64,000 nucleotides of DNA from Vicia villosa (lineage: Eukaryota; Streptophyta; Magnoliopsida; Fabales; Fabaceae). The position numbers were made by a program, and so were the translations under genes. The first letter of the stretch is position 1, and the number at the start of each line of letters is the position of its first letter. Location: NCBI RefSeq assembly GCF_029867415.1, contig NW_026705395.1:1-64000 (forward strand), in the 5' to 3' direction. The notes below the pieces were generated by a model. It had not been told where the DNA came from, ran no database searches, and worked only from the letters and a program-made list of their open reading frames with translations. Below are positions 23,777-36,722 of the stretch, in pieces.

Positions 23777-25675
23777 ATCTCCCCCTTTGGCATATTTTGG
23801 CTAAAACATAAAAGTGCAGCAAAAACATAAACACTTCAAGACACCAAGGAAGAACAGAATTTACATTCTCAGAGTTCGGTTTACCTTCTGTTCTTCAGGA
23901 CTTGAACCACATCAATACATACTTCTCCCCCTTTTAGACATAATATGACAAAGAAAGAACTGATGTCATAATATGCAGTGGAACCTCTTCATGCAACACT
24001 AGTGTTCACGAGGAAGATGATGGGAGAAGCCCTGCGCCTTGGAGGACCAATGGTGGCATAAGAGACCCTTGCCTTAGTCTTGTACTAGAAAGCGAATCCT
24101 AGCATAGACCTCGAGAGAGAACTTGAGTGAAAACTGTCCACCAGTCCTAGTAACTCAGAACACAAATCACAATTGTGTTCATAACTCAGATCACAAATCA
24201 CAACGAGAATGATTCACATACTAAAGGTTGTATATATTGGAACATCTTTGTTGTTATTGCAGAAAAACCCATGGTAGAGACCATCAACATCCCCAGCCTG
24301 TGTTTTTCTTTTTCTGAGATGGTTTTGGTATAGCAACCCATCACAATACCAAACCCAGACTCGACTCAGAAGAACGCACACGAACGACATTTTGAGAGAG
24401 TTTGATTTCTGCATTTTACGGAGATGCTATTATATAGAAAATGGAGATTGTAGGAAATAACGATGGTATTTGGTCTTGTTCAATGGTCAAACGGTTAAAT
24501 AGAAAACAGTTCAAAAAGCTATTACTCTTTCCAAAGCACTTTTTTACTGTTTTTCTGATAGGAGTTATCTTGAATTACCTGTGCATTCATAGTCATTGAA
24601 TGAACTTTACACCGACCGCTGATGTGTAGATAAACTTCAATTCAGATTTCCTTGTTTGACTGTGAAGATTCAATGTCTTTAAACATGTCATGACATTGTG
24701 TCAGACATTGTCACTTTTCTTTCCTTCAGGCACATAGCCCGAGATTTCGTAAAAGATTAGGACAGAGCATCATTTGGACCAATTAACAAACTCCCTACTT
24801 ATTCACTAGTCATAGACATAGACTTCTATTATTTTTGTACACCTTGAGACTGTTAGCACACAGCTACCTCATTAGTGTAGAGAAGGAATAGTTGTTACTA
24901 GTTGCACATGGCTGACTTGAACCATTCAAATAACTGACAAAAGTATCACATTTTCTTCAAGATGTAAAAGTATTTTTAACCAAGAAATTTCTCTTGACAA
25001 AAGAAGTTACCCCCTATCCTAGATAGTCTGAGCTCCCACAAACGGAATAAGCTTGAAATGATGAATGGAAAATATAAGACTCATCTTCATATCTTCAAGA
25101 GCCGCACCCTCTGTTCAACAATCATGTTGAACACACTCATTATAGAAAATTTGTTCCTAACAATCAATACTTACACCAGAAGTAGAATGTCATAACATTG
25201 TGTCTGACATTTGTTCTACCAGTATTCCCCACAAGTTTCATCCCTTTTTCTTTTCAACAGACCCTTGCCTAAGAACTTATCTCCTTCAGAAACGATCAAT
25301 AGATGACCCCTTGATACTAAAATCATACACCGAGAGGTTGCCACAATCTCAACAAACAGAACTGCCACTCCTGGAATATTGTTGAGCATAACCCTACCAT
25401 GTTTGAATCAGATCATGGTCTGCTTAAGAAACTCTGAAATCCTTCTTGATAAGGTGTTTTTCAATCTCACACATTGATTAACATACTCCTTGAACATAAG
25501 AGATTCTCCTTTATCCTTAGCTGTGTTGATCCGATCATAGAACTTTTGTCTTCATAGTCATCTTCACTAAGTGAAGTCTTCATCATGAAAGTAATTATGT
25601 ATGGCTAGAAGACATTACTTACATCCAGATCAGAACCTGCCCAGAAACAGACAGGATGCCTGCTCTGATACCAAT
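23777..25675 (-). other. Copia array internal region 1
   Basis: 1899 bp. PPT complement at 23777 (atctccccctttgg), a second purine tract near 23921 (acttctcccccttttag), and the PBS complement gctctgatacca at 25662-25673. Open frames (for example minus 24214-24414, starting MQKSNSLKMSFVCVLL) are short and match no family I know. Best called a non-coding internal domain of a non-autonomous element. Confidence 0.8.
25662..25673 (-). promoter_or_regulatory. Copia PBS, unit 1
   Basis: tggtatcagagc on the minus strand, complementary to the initiator Met-tRNA 3' end, two bases from LTR b. Confidence 0.9.
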
Positions 25676-26842
25676 TGAAAATTCATGTATGACAGGCTCG
25701 AATGCCAATCCTGATGTCAAGACATCTGATGTGTTATTAATGTAGCACAACCAGAATAGAAGGATCCCCCATTATTTAATTACACATGTTCAGCATACAT
25801 AACCAGATTATAAATTTACATGGTTCTGTATAGGAACAACTAACACTTCTGAACCTGATGTTATAAACAAAGTCATAACATCCATAACTGAACAAATAAT
25901 GCAGAAGATAAATAACACAGTTAATTGTTAACCCAGTTCGGTCTAACTACCTACTCTGGGGGCTACCAAGCCAGGAAGAAGATTCCACTATCAGTAGTAC
26001 TATTTTATATAAACAACCTCTGGTTTATAGATAAACAACCTCTGGTTTACCTAGTCACTACCCAATGTAATCTCTATCTCAGAACTCCATCCAAGATAAG
26101 AAAACCTCTGCTCACTCCCTGGTGATACCTAACTGTTACAACCCTGCAACAGCTATTTACACAATTAACAATGAACACGTACTTGATCTTGCTTCACAGC
26201 TTCAACCAAGCTTACAATACTCAACTCTTACCTACAGGTTTCGAGTGATGACAATCACTTCTCTAACCTACAGGTTTCCAGATGGACAAGGAAGCCATCC
26301 CACAACCTGGGTGGTCTACCTATAGAAACCCTAATGATTACATCGTTAAAACCAGGTTTGTTATCTTTTCTAGGTTACAAAAGTTTCCTATTTATAACCT
26401 GATCCCAGTTGGACCTGGGCTTACAAATCGCAGCACTCTTGCTATTACAAATATGCAGAAAATATTCTGCTACAAATAAGGTCTTTCAATCCTTAGTTTC
26501 CTAAATTAGAAACTGCTTAATCCAATCTTCTGATCTGATTCTTCCTGAATCTTCAATATTCTGATCTGATTCTTCAATTATTCTTTTGACCTTTAAATAT
26601 GCGCCACATAGGATTACATAATATTCACATAGAATATTCTCTATCTGTTAAGTACAAACTGAATCTTCCTTCCAGTTCTGCAGGCGCGATGTCATGAGTT
26701 GATGTCATGACATTACATCTAACATCTTGCTTGTACCTGTTTTATTCTTTATAAACTTGCAAGATTCACATTAATATTATGTTTTACTGCTATGATGTTT
26801 TAGTCAAACATAGATACCAATCAGCCAATAAAAGCACTAACA
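25676..26842 (-). repeat. Copia array LTR b
   Basis: 1167 bp, tgaaaattcatg to agcactaaca. TATA complement at 26387-26397. Confidence 0.9.
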
Positions 26843-28742
26843 ATCTCCCTCTTTGGCATATTTTGGCTAAAACATAAAAGTGCAGCAAAAACATAAACAC
26901 TTCAAGACACCAAGGAAGAACAGAATTTACATTCTCAGAGTTCGGTTTACCTTCTGTTCTTCAGGACTTGAACCACATCAATACATACTTCTCCCCCTTT
27001 TAGACATAATATGACAAAGAAAGAACTGATGTCATAATATGCAGTGGAACCTCTTCATGCAACACTAGTGTTCACGAGGAAGATGATGGGAGAAGCCCTG
27101 CGCCTTGGAGGACCAATGGTGGCATAAGAGACCCTTGCCTTAGTCTTGTACCAGAAACCGAATCCTAGCATAGACCTCGAGAGAGAACTTGAGTGAAAAC
27201 TGTCCACCAGTCCTAGTAACTCAGAACACAAATCACAATTGTGTTCATAACTCAGATCACAAATCACAACGAGAATGATTCATATACTAAAGGTTGTATA
27301 TATTGGAACATCTTTGTTGTTATTGCAGAAAAACCCATGGTAGAGACCATCAACATCCCCAGCCTGTGTTTTTCTTTTTCTGAGATGGTTTTGGTATAGC
27401 AACCCATCACAATACCAAACCCAGACTCGACTCAGAAGAACGCACACGAACGACATTTTGAGAGAGTTTGATTTCTGCATTTTACGGAGATGCTATTATA
27501 TAGAAAATGGAGATTGTAGGAAATAACGATGGTATTTGGTCTTGTTCAATGGTCAAACGGTTAAATAGAAAACAGTTCAAAAAGCTATTACTCTTTCCAA
27601 AGCACTTTTTTACTGTTTTTCTGATAGGAGTTATCTTGAATTACCTGTGCATTCATAGTCATTGAATGAACTTTACACCAACCGCTGATGTGTAGATAAA
27701 CTTCAATTCAGATTTCCTTGTTTGACTGTGAAGATTCAATGTCTTTAAACATGTCATGACATTGTGTCAGACATTGTCACTTTTCTTTCCTTCAGGCACA
27801 TAGCCCGAGATTTCGTAAAAGATTAGGACAGAGCATCATTTGGACCAATTAACAAACTCCCTACTTACTCACTAGTCATAGACATAGACTTCTATTGTTT
27901 TTGTACAGCTTGAGACTGTTAGCACACAGCTACCTCATTAGTGTAGAGAAGGAATAGTGGTTACTAGTTGCACATGGCTGACTTGAACCATTCAGATAAT
28001 TGACAAAAGTATCACATTTTCTTCATGATGTAAAAGTATTTTTAACCAAGAATTTTCTCTTGACAAAAGAAGTTACCCTCCTATCCTAGATAGTCTGAGC
28101 TCCCACAAACGGAATAAGCTTGAAATGATGAATGGAAAATATAAGACTCATCTTCATATCTTCAAAAGCCGCACCCTCTGTTCAACAATCCTGTTGAACA
28201 CACTCATTATAGCAAATTTGTTCCTAACAATAAATACTTACACCAGAAGTAGAATGTCATAACATTGTGTCTGACATTTGTTCTACCAGTATTCCCCACA
28301 AGTTTCATCCCCTTTTCTTTTCAACAGACCCTTGCCTAAGAACTTATCTCCTTTAGAAACGATCAACAGATGACCCCTTGATACTAAAATCATACACAGA
28401 GAGGTTGCCACAATCTCAACAAACAGAACTGCCACTCCTGGAATATTGTTGAGCATAACCTTACCATGTTTGAATCAGACCATGGTCTGCTTAAGAAACT
28501 CTGAAATCCTTCTTGATAAGGTGTTTTTCAATCTCACACATTGATTAACATACTCCTTGAGCATAAGAGAGTCTCCTTTATCCTTAGCTGTGTTGATCCG
28601 ATCATAGAACTTTTGTCTTCATAGTCATCTTCACTAAGTGAAGTCTTCATCATGAAAGTAATTATGTATGGCCAGAAGACATTACTTACATCCAGATCAG
28701 AACCTTCCCAGAAACAGACAGGATGCCTGCTCTGATACCAAT
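26843..28742 (-). other. Copia array internal region 2
   Basis: 1900 bp, non-coding. PPT complement with one change (atctccctctttgg). PBS at 28729-28740. Groups with region 1 by shared bases (caggctgg... context near 27360). Confidence 0.8.
28729..28740 (-). promoter_or_regulatory. Copia PBS, unit 2
   Basis: tggtatcagagc, two bases from LTR c. Confidence 0.9.
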
Positions 28743-29909
28743 TGAAAATTCATGTATGACAGACTCGAATGTCAATCCTGATGTCAAGACATCTGATGTG
28801 TTATTAATGTAGCACAAGCAGAATAGAAGGATCCCCCATTATTTAATTACACATGTTCAGCATACATAACCAGATTATAAATTTACAAGGTTCTGTATAG
28901 GAACAACTAACACTTCTGAACCTGATGTTATAAACAAAGTCATAACATCCATAACTGAACAAATAATGCAGAAGATAAATAACACAGTTAATTGTTAACC
29001 CAGTTCGGTCTAACTACCTACTCTGGGGGCTACAAAGCCAGGAAGAAGATTCCACTATCATTAGTACTATTTTATATAAACAACCTCTGGTTTATAGATA
29101 AACAACCTCTGGTTTACCTAGTCACTACCCAATGCAATCTCTATCTCAAAACTCCATCCAAGATAAGGAAACCTCTGCTCACTCCCTGGTGATACCTAAC
29201 TGTTACAACCCTGCAACAGTTATTTACACAATTAACAATGAACACGTACTTAATCTTGCTTCACAGCTTCAACCAAGCTTACAATACTCAACTCTTACCT
29301 ACAGGTTTCGAGTGAGGACAATCACTTCTCTAACTTACAGGTTTCCAGATGGACAAGGAAGCCATCCCACAACCTGGGTGGTCTACCTATAGAAACCCTA
29401 ATGATTACATCATTAAAACCAGGTTTGTTATCTTTTCTAGGTTACAAAAGTTTCCTATTTATAACCTGATCCCAGTTGGACCTGGGCTTACAAATCGCAG
29501 CACTCTTGCTATTACAAATATGCAGAAAATATTCTGCTACAAATAAGGTCTTTCAATCCTGAGTTTCCTAAATTAGAAACTGCTGAATCCAATCTTCTGA
29601 TCTGATTCTTCCTGAATCTTCAATATTCTGATCTGATTCTTCAATTATTCTTTTGACCTTTAAATATGCGCCACATAGGATTACATAATATTCACATAGA
29701 ATATTCTCTATCTATTAAGTACAAACTGAATCTTCCTTCCAGTTCTGCAGGCGCGATGTCATGAGTTGATGTCATGACATTCCATCTAACATCTTGCTTG
29801 TACCTGTTTTATTCTTTATAAACTTGCAAGATTCACATTAATATTATGTTTTACTGCTATTATGTTTTAGTCAAACATAGATACCAATCAGCCAATAAAA
29901 GCACTAACA
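28743..29909 (-). repeat. Copia array LTR c
   Basis: 1167 bp. TATA complement at 29454-29464. Shares tacaaagcc and acttaatc with LTR d. Confidence 0.9.
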
Positions 29910-31810
29910 ATCTCCCCCTTTGGCATATTTTGGCTAAAACATAAAAGTGCAGCAAAAACATAAACACTTCAAGACACCAAGGAAGAACAGAATTTACATT
30001 CTCAGAGTTCGGATTACCTTCTGTTCTTCAGGACTTGAACCACATCAATACATACTTCTCCCCCTTTTTAGACATAATATGACAAAGAAAGAACTGATGT
30101 CATAATATGCAGTGGAACCTCTTCATGCAACACTGGTGTTCACGAGGAAGATGATGGGAGAAGCCCTTCGCCTTGGAGGACCAATGGTGGCATAAGAGAC
30201 CCTTGCCTTAGTCTTGTACCAGAAACCGAATCCTAGCATAGACCTCGAGAGAGGACTTGAGTGAAAACTATCCACCAGTCCTAGTAACTCAGAACACAAA
30301 TCACAATTGTGTTCATAACTCAGATCACAAATCACAACGAGAATGATTCATATACTAAAGGTTGTATATATTGGAACATCTTTGTTGTTATTGCAGAAAA
30401 ACCCATGGTAGAGACCATCAACATCCCCAGCATGTGTTTTTCTTTTTCTGAGATGGTTTTGGTATAGCAACCCATCACAATACCAAACCCAGACCCGACT
30501 CAGAAGAACGCACACGAACGACATTTTGAGAGAGTTTGATTTCTGCATTTTACGGAGATGCTATTATATAGAAAATGGAGATTTTAGGAAATAACGATGG
30601 TATTTGGTCTTGTTCAATGGTCAAACGGTTAAATAGAAAACAGTTCAAAAAGCTATTACTCTTTCCAAAGCAGTTTTTTACTGTTTTTCTGATAGGAGTT
30701 ATCTTGAATTACCAGTGCATTCATAGTCATTGAATGAACTTTACACCGACCACTGATGTGTAGATAAACTTCAATTCAGATTTCCTTGTTTGACTGTGAA
30801 GATTCAATGTCTTTAAACATGTCATGACATTGTGTCAGACATTGTCACTTTTCTTTCCTTCAGGCACATAGCCCGAGATTTCGTAAAAGATTAGGACAGA
30901 GCATCATTTGGACCAATTAACAAACTCCCTACTTACTCACTAGTCATAGACATGGACTTCTATTATTTTTGTACACCTTGAGACTGTTAGCACACAGCTA
31001 CCTCATTAGTGTAGAGAAGGAATAGTGGTTACTAGTTGCACATGGCTGACTTAAACCATTCAAATAATTGACAAAAGTATCACATTTTCTTCATGATGTA
31101 AAAGTATTTTTTACCAAGAAATTTCTCTTGACAAAAGAAGTTACCCTCCTATTCTAGATAGTCTGAGCTCCCACAAACGGAATAAGCTTGAAATGATGAA
31201 TGGAAAATATAAGACTCATCTTCATATCTTCAAGAACCGCACCCTCTGTTCAACAATCCTGTTGAACACACTCATTATAGCAAATTTGTTCCTAACAATA
31301 AATACTTACACCAGAAGTAGAATGTCATAACATTGTGTCTGACATTTGTTCTACCAATATTCCCCACAAGTATTATCCCCTTTTCTTTTCAACAGACCCT
31401 TGCCTAAGAACTTATCTCCTTCAGAAACGATCAACAGATGACCCCTTGATACTAAAATCATACACAGAGAGGTTGCCACAATCTCAACAAACAGAACTGC
31501 CACTCCTGGAATATTGTTGAGCATAACCCTACCATGTTTGAATCAGACCATGGTCTGCTTAAGAAACTCTGAAATCCTTCTTGATAAGGTGTTTTTCAAT
31601 CTCACACATTGATTAACATACTCCTTGAGCATAAGAGAGTCTCCTTTATCCTTAGCTGTGTTGATCCGATCATAGAACTTTTGTCTTCATAGTCATCTTC
31701 ACTAAGTGAAGTCTTCATCATGAAAGTAATTATGTATGGCCAGAAGACATTACTTACATCCAGATCAGAACCTGCCCAGAAACAGACAGGATGCTTGCTC
31801 TGATACCAAT
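29910..31810 (-). other. Copia array internal region 3
   Basis: 1901 bp, non-coding. Nearly identical to region 4 (53293-55192); both differ from regions 1 and 2 at many sites (cccttcgcc, gagaggactt, cagcatgtg, accactgatg, caagaaccgc). PBS at 31797-31808. Confidence 0.8.
31797..31808 (-). promoter_or_regulatory. Copia PBS, unit 3
   Basis: tggtatcagagc, two bases from LTR d. Confidence 0.9.
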
Positions 31811-32653
31811 TGAAAATTCATGTATGACAGACTCGAATGTCAATCCTGATGTCAAGACATCTGATGTGTTATTAATGTAGCACAACCAGAATAGAAGGAT
31901 CCCCCATTATTTAATTACACATGTTCAGCATACATAACCAGATTATAAATTTACATGGTTCTGTATAGGAACAACTAACACTTCTGAACCTGATGTTGTA
32001 AACAAAGTCATAACATCCATAACTGAACAAATAATGCAGAAGATAAATAACACAGTTAATTGTTAACCCAGTTCGGTCTAACTACCTACTCTGGGGGCTA
32101 CAAAGCCAAGAAGAAGATTCCATTATCATTAGTACTATTTTATATAAACAACCTCTGGTTTATAGATAAACAACCTCTGGTTTACCTAGTCACTACCCAA
32201 TGCAATCTCTATCTCAGAACTCCATCCAAGATAAGGAAACCTCTGCTCACTCCCTGGTGATACCTAACTGTTACAACCCTGCAACAGCTATTTACACAAT
32301 TAACAATGAACACGTACTTAATCTTGCTTCACAGCTTCAACCAAGCTTACAATACTCAACTCTTACCTGCTGGTTTCGAGTGAGGACAATCACTTCTCTA
32401 ACTTACAGGTTTCCAGATGGACAAGGAAGCCATCCCACAACCTGGGTGGTCTACCTATAGAAACCCTAATGATTACATCGTTAAAACCAGGTTTGTTATC
32501 TTTTCTAGGTTACAAAAGTTTCCTATTTATAACCTGATCCCAGTTGGACCTGGGCTTACAAATCGCAGCACTCTTGCTATTACAAATATGCAGAAAATAT
32601 TCTGCTACAAATAAGGTCTTTCAATCCTGAGTTTCCTAAATTAGAAACTGCTG
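31811..32653 (-). repeat. Copia array LTR d, part 1
   Basis: 843 bp, interrupted at 32653 by element E and resuming at 52968. TATA complement at 32522-32532. Confidence 0.9.
32649..32653 (+). repeat. Target duplication of element E, left copy
   Basis: tgctg; the matching copy is 52963-52967. The other array LTRs have a single tgctg in gaaactgctgaatcc. Confidence 0.95.
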
Positions 32654-32799
32654 TGTGATACGGTGAACTGACTTTTATATCGGAATGTCGCGGTTAAGCA
32701 TGAGTCGCCACCGACTTTATTTTATCCAAACAAATTCGGAAAGGCAAAAAGAAACAGAAAAAAACCTTTTAAAGAAATCTAAGTTCGGGGGGTAATTTA

Positions 32800-32828
32800 T
32801 GCAAAGGGAAGGTGTAAGGCACCCTTTG
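32800..32828 (-). other. Conserved LTR hairpin module (element E)
   Basis: gcaaagggaaggtgtaaggc followed by accctttgc. On the minus strand gcaaagggtgcc and ggcaccc-type arms pair, next to a double CCATGG motif, as at 1809. Confidence 0.5.
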
Positions 32829-33346
32829 CATCCATGGTTTTCCATGGGCTCTTAATTGCTTTGCTTGCTCGTTTTCAGAAAATGTAGATGAAAAAGGAAA
32901 AAATGGACTTTAGCTCGTAAATGAGCGTAGCCAGTTTTTGAAGAATTTGAGAAAGAATATAGAAAATAGAGCAGGGCAAGGCAATGTGGGGCAATTACCT
33001 TAAACTCAGATGATAGGTCTCTTTTTAGCCTTTCAGAATGAAAGGGTCTATCCTTGCCATAAGAGGGCAGGAAGCCTTTCGTTTGGAGGTAGAAGGGTCG
33101 TCGAGTTATCGTTCGCCCAAAGACTGACCCATGCTATAGAGAGGCAGGTAGTCTAAGAGGAAAGATCAGAATAGCCTTTGTTTGTAGGCAACCAGAAGAT
33201 ACCTCAGCCTTTTCCGTAGGCAACTTCCGAGGGTCGAGGTCATGTTAGTGTATCGAAGGCAGCATCATTAGGGACCATGACCTTTAATCGAGGCAACATG
33301 GCTGAGGTATCCTCATATTCGAGGGACTGGCTATTCTGCAAAAACA

Positions 33347-33372
33347 CAAGGCAACAAGGCAACAAGGCAACA
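33347..33372. repeat. Octamer microsatellite caaggcaa, 3 copies (LTR1)
   Basis: Three copies here against six at about 41827 and 50334. It accounts for 24 of the 27 bp length difference between LTR1 and the other two LTRs. Confidence 0.9.
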
Positions 33373-34535
33373 GAGAGGTTACCCAAAAGCGTGCGTGTGT
33401 GCAACAATCACGTGGTTAATTCAATATATTATCTTGTAAATTAGTGATTCTAGGTTAATTACAATCTTGCACTCCCTAAATTACTAACCACGCAGTAAAA
33501 TAATATAACAGTTTTAAGTGCCTTTAAGGCCACACAATACAACCAGGGAACAGTTACATAATAATATGGGGAAGGGAACAATGAAACCAGCGGATCCCTT
33601 AATAGGGTTTGACATAAGTAATAATAAAGCATAAAATATTAAAGTTAGGGTTTAGGGTTACCCTCGCTCGTAGCCTTGGCGACTTGACAAATCCTTTGAT
33701 TAATGAAGGTTGATGGGCAGAGGTTTGCCTTGAGCATGAAGCATTGACCCTGACCATTAAAGAGTTGACAAAAGAAAAAGAAAGCATTGAGTGTATGACT
33801 AATTCATTAACATATGAAGTAAAACTTAATTGAACCTACAATGCAAATGTAATAATTAATAAAAATTAAATTTAAGAAAAAAAGAGTCGGAACTTAGCTT
33901 TTTGATTGGCATGGCGCGTAATTGGAAGATTTTCGATTAACCCTGAAAAGGCACAGAAAAGAAACATTTTTAGTGTAGGGCCAATTCTCGCAAACCCTGA
34001 TTAGGGCATAAGTTAGCCATGGTTAATAAAATCGAACCAATTAATTATTGGTTTTCCAACCTAATTAATTAAATTAATTAATCATTAGTTTTCAACCTAA
34101 TTAATTAAATCGGCAAAATATATTTTTTGATTTAATTATCAAACCCTAATAACTTAATCAATTGTAGAATAACTAAACAATTAGATTATTTTATTTAATC
34201 ATGAAAATATTAGTAATAATAAATATTTTTATATTTTATGTTTTTTATGAAAAGGGAAATATAAACAAAAGTTGGTTGAAATAGAATATTAAAAGGATAA
34301 AAATAAACAATTAAATAAAAAAAACTATGTCATAAAACATAAAAGAAAAATTAGAAACACTCAGCTGGGATTCAGTGTGGTGCGCTGATGGGGATCTATG
34401 GTGCGCTGCTACATCAGGAACGTTGGATCTAATCTGGCTGCGATCCACTGGTGCAGCATTGCAGGCGCATGGTGAACATGAGAGGGCCAGATGCGCTGGA
34501 TCCATGATCAAATTACTTGAAAAATAAAATTGTAA

Positions 34536-34603
34536 ATCCTGGGAATCGAACCCAAGTTCCTTCGCATGTTGCCAAAATGCCTTAGCCATCTGTGCTGGGT
34601 CCG
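34536..34603 (-). other. tRNA-like module in Tat LTR1
   Basis: On the minus strand: ggacccagcacagatggc, an A-box-like tggctaaggca, then the perfect B-box ggttcgattcc (complement of 34541-34553) in a T-arm hairpin with a 7-base loop. Also present in LTR2 (B-box at 43046) and LTR3 (51553). No complete cloverleaf. Confidence 0.55.
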
Positions 34604-36161
34604 TTATGTTGTTATTGTGTCACACGCACTAGGTGATATAGAAAACAAATTAACCAGGAATGAATTTAAAACAGGGACGCGCCCCAGGGCCTTCGTCTTC
34701 CCCATTGATTTCTTGAAGAAAACCAATACTTTTACCTACAGTTTTTTTTATGACACTATAGACCTGCATCAATCAAATCCGTAAAAATAATGCAAATAAA
34801 TTCCGGCCAAGACCATAAATCAATGGGAAATCGACTACCGAATACAGTGGTGCCCTTTGTTAGGGCTAATTTCGCTTCCAAGAAGAAGCCCCAACTCGAA
34901 ACTTCGAGAGACCTATCAATGGTGTTTCATTGTTCATGCCTTTAAACTCAAATCAAAGAGTCCAGAAACACTTTATAGGTCATCACGATCACGAATGTTA
35001 GTTCAAAACACGTTTATAATGCACATATGAGCAAGATGAAAGATTGAAACATATTTTGCAAACCGTAAACGCGAGGGCGATGATAGTTGCCGCCTTAGAT
35101 GTCTGTGATGCGTGTGCTCACTTCAGAATATGCCGAGAGTCCTTTGGATCCCTGGAATGGTTCGATTTGTTCTCTCGACACCTCTGCTACATCCCTCTTA
35201 TGCCACGGTTTTGTTGAATTTGAACGGAATCTCGCGTCACGATTTTTCTTTTTCTGCAAAAACACAACACAAAAGAAACTATACGAGATATACGAGATAC
35301 AGTGGAATTGAAACTATACAAAATCCAGTGAAATTGTGTTGTGCTATTAGTCTGTATGGAGTATCATATAGGTTGAGGAATGTGTTTAAGAATCTGTAAT
35401 GGTGTTGTATTTGATTCGTTTTCAGTTAAGAGGTGATAGTGGTTTAACACTGAATGCCATGGTACGACACAAAGGTTTGACTTTTTGTTTTTGTACGTGA
35501 CTGGTTAGCCAAGAAGCTGAAAAGGGTTTCTATAAGGGTTTTCTCCTCCTCCCCCTTTTTTTCGGTTTTTTGTTGTTGTTATATATAGAAAAAATTAGGT
35601 TAATGATAATGGACCTAGTATAAACTTGAGCCCAATGAGTCTTTATTGAATTTAAATGGACCCTGTCTTTATTATTTGCACCTATAAAGAAATAATACAA
35701 ATAGCACAATAATGTAACAAAATGATTTACTAATTTTAATCCTAAGTTGAATTAAAATAAAATTAGTAAACCAAAAGGATTAGTAAATCGGAAACATTAT
35801 TAAATCGTAAAAAACGACCCAAAAAAATGCGCACAGATGGACATGTAATGTATATTCTTATTTTCTAAATGAATGTTAATGCAAATGGTGCAAATGGTTG
35901 TGAAGCGATAAGCCAGATAAAAAGGAGGGCAAATTTTAGGGTATGACAGCTGCCCCTGTTCAATTATCTTAAACCTGAAGATGTAGAGTGGTTTGTATGC
36001 CAGTCGGTATCTGAAGGTGGAAGATGATTGAACACTAGAATACCAAGAAATTTGCCCTAGCTGAAGGAGGGACTTTTGTCGGAGATGGGCTTGTAGATGT
36101 CATCTGGTAGTTGTTGGAGTATTGATTGTTACGAGGCTTCTGTTTTTAGTCTTTGAATGTT

Positions 36162-36722
36162 GAGGAACCGTCTGAGGTATCGACTCGAGTCTGAATCGGA
36201 TTATTTAAGGAACCGTCACAGGTATCGACTTAAATTCGAAGCATATCATTAAGGAACCGTCAAAGGTATCGACTTAGATACGGCGGGGGTAATTAAGGAA
36301 CCGTCAAAGGTATCGACTTAAATTTGAAGCATATTGTTGAGGCACCGTCAAAGGTATCGACTCAAATATGCAGATAGATTGTATAAGGAACCGTCAAAGG
36401 TGTCGACTTATATCTGAAGTGTGTCGTTAAGGAACCGTCAAAGGTGTCGACTTAACTCTTGATGTGGGTTGTTAAGGAACCGTCAAAGGTGTCGACTTAA
36501 CTTTGAAGCATATCATTGAGGCACCGTCAAAGGTATCGACTCAGATATGCAGATAGATTGTATAAGGAACCGTCAAAGGTGTCGACTTATATCTGAAGTG
36601 TGTTGTTAAGGAACCGTCAAAGGTGTCGACTTAACTCTTGATGTATTAAGGAACCGTCAAAGGTGTCGACTTAATACTTGAGAATAGATTGTTAAGGAAC
36701 CGTCAAAGGTGTCGACTTAACT
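36162..36722. repeat. 13-copy tandem repeat, Tat internal region 1
   Basis: Core aaggaaccgtcaaaggt and tcgactta in 13 copies spaced mostly 40-47 bp, near the 3' LTR, where Ogre-type elements usually carry variable repeats. Confidence 0.9.

Larger units (their letters stand above)
32654..35948 (-). repeat. Tat LTR1 (3' LTR)
   Basis: 3295 bp. Three copies of the caaggcaa octamer (about 33347) and an 8-T run near 34741; LTR2 and LTR3 have six copies and a 10-T run. TATA-like ctatatataa (minus) at 35579-35588. Confidence 0.95.

Noticed and set aside
24214..24414. Minus-strand 66-codon ORF (MQKSNSLKMSFVCVLL...) in each copia internal region
   Set aside because: In the sense direction and repeated, but short, without a recognised domain, and followed by a region full of stops. 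Not enough to call a gene.
33645..33662. Telomere-like ttagggtttagggtt in the Tat LTRs (also in LTR2 and LTR3)
   Set aside because: Only about two units. Fits a telo-box-type promoter motif or chance, not an interstitial telomere.
34311..34589. 92-codon minus ORF in the Tat LTRs (MAKAFWQHAKELGFDSQ...), with copies at 42816 and 51323
   Set aside because: It overlaps the tRNA-like module in LTR sequence and has no family resemblance; copies reflect LTR repetition.
36162..36722. Regularly spaced repeats resembling a CRISPR array
   Set aside because: Plant retrotransposon context, variable unit length and spacers that are themselves repeated; no cas genes. It is a 3'UTR minisatellite.
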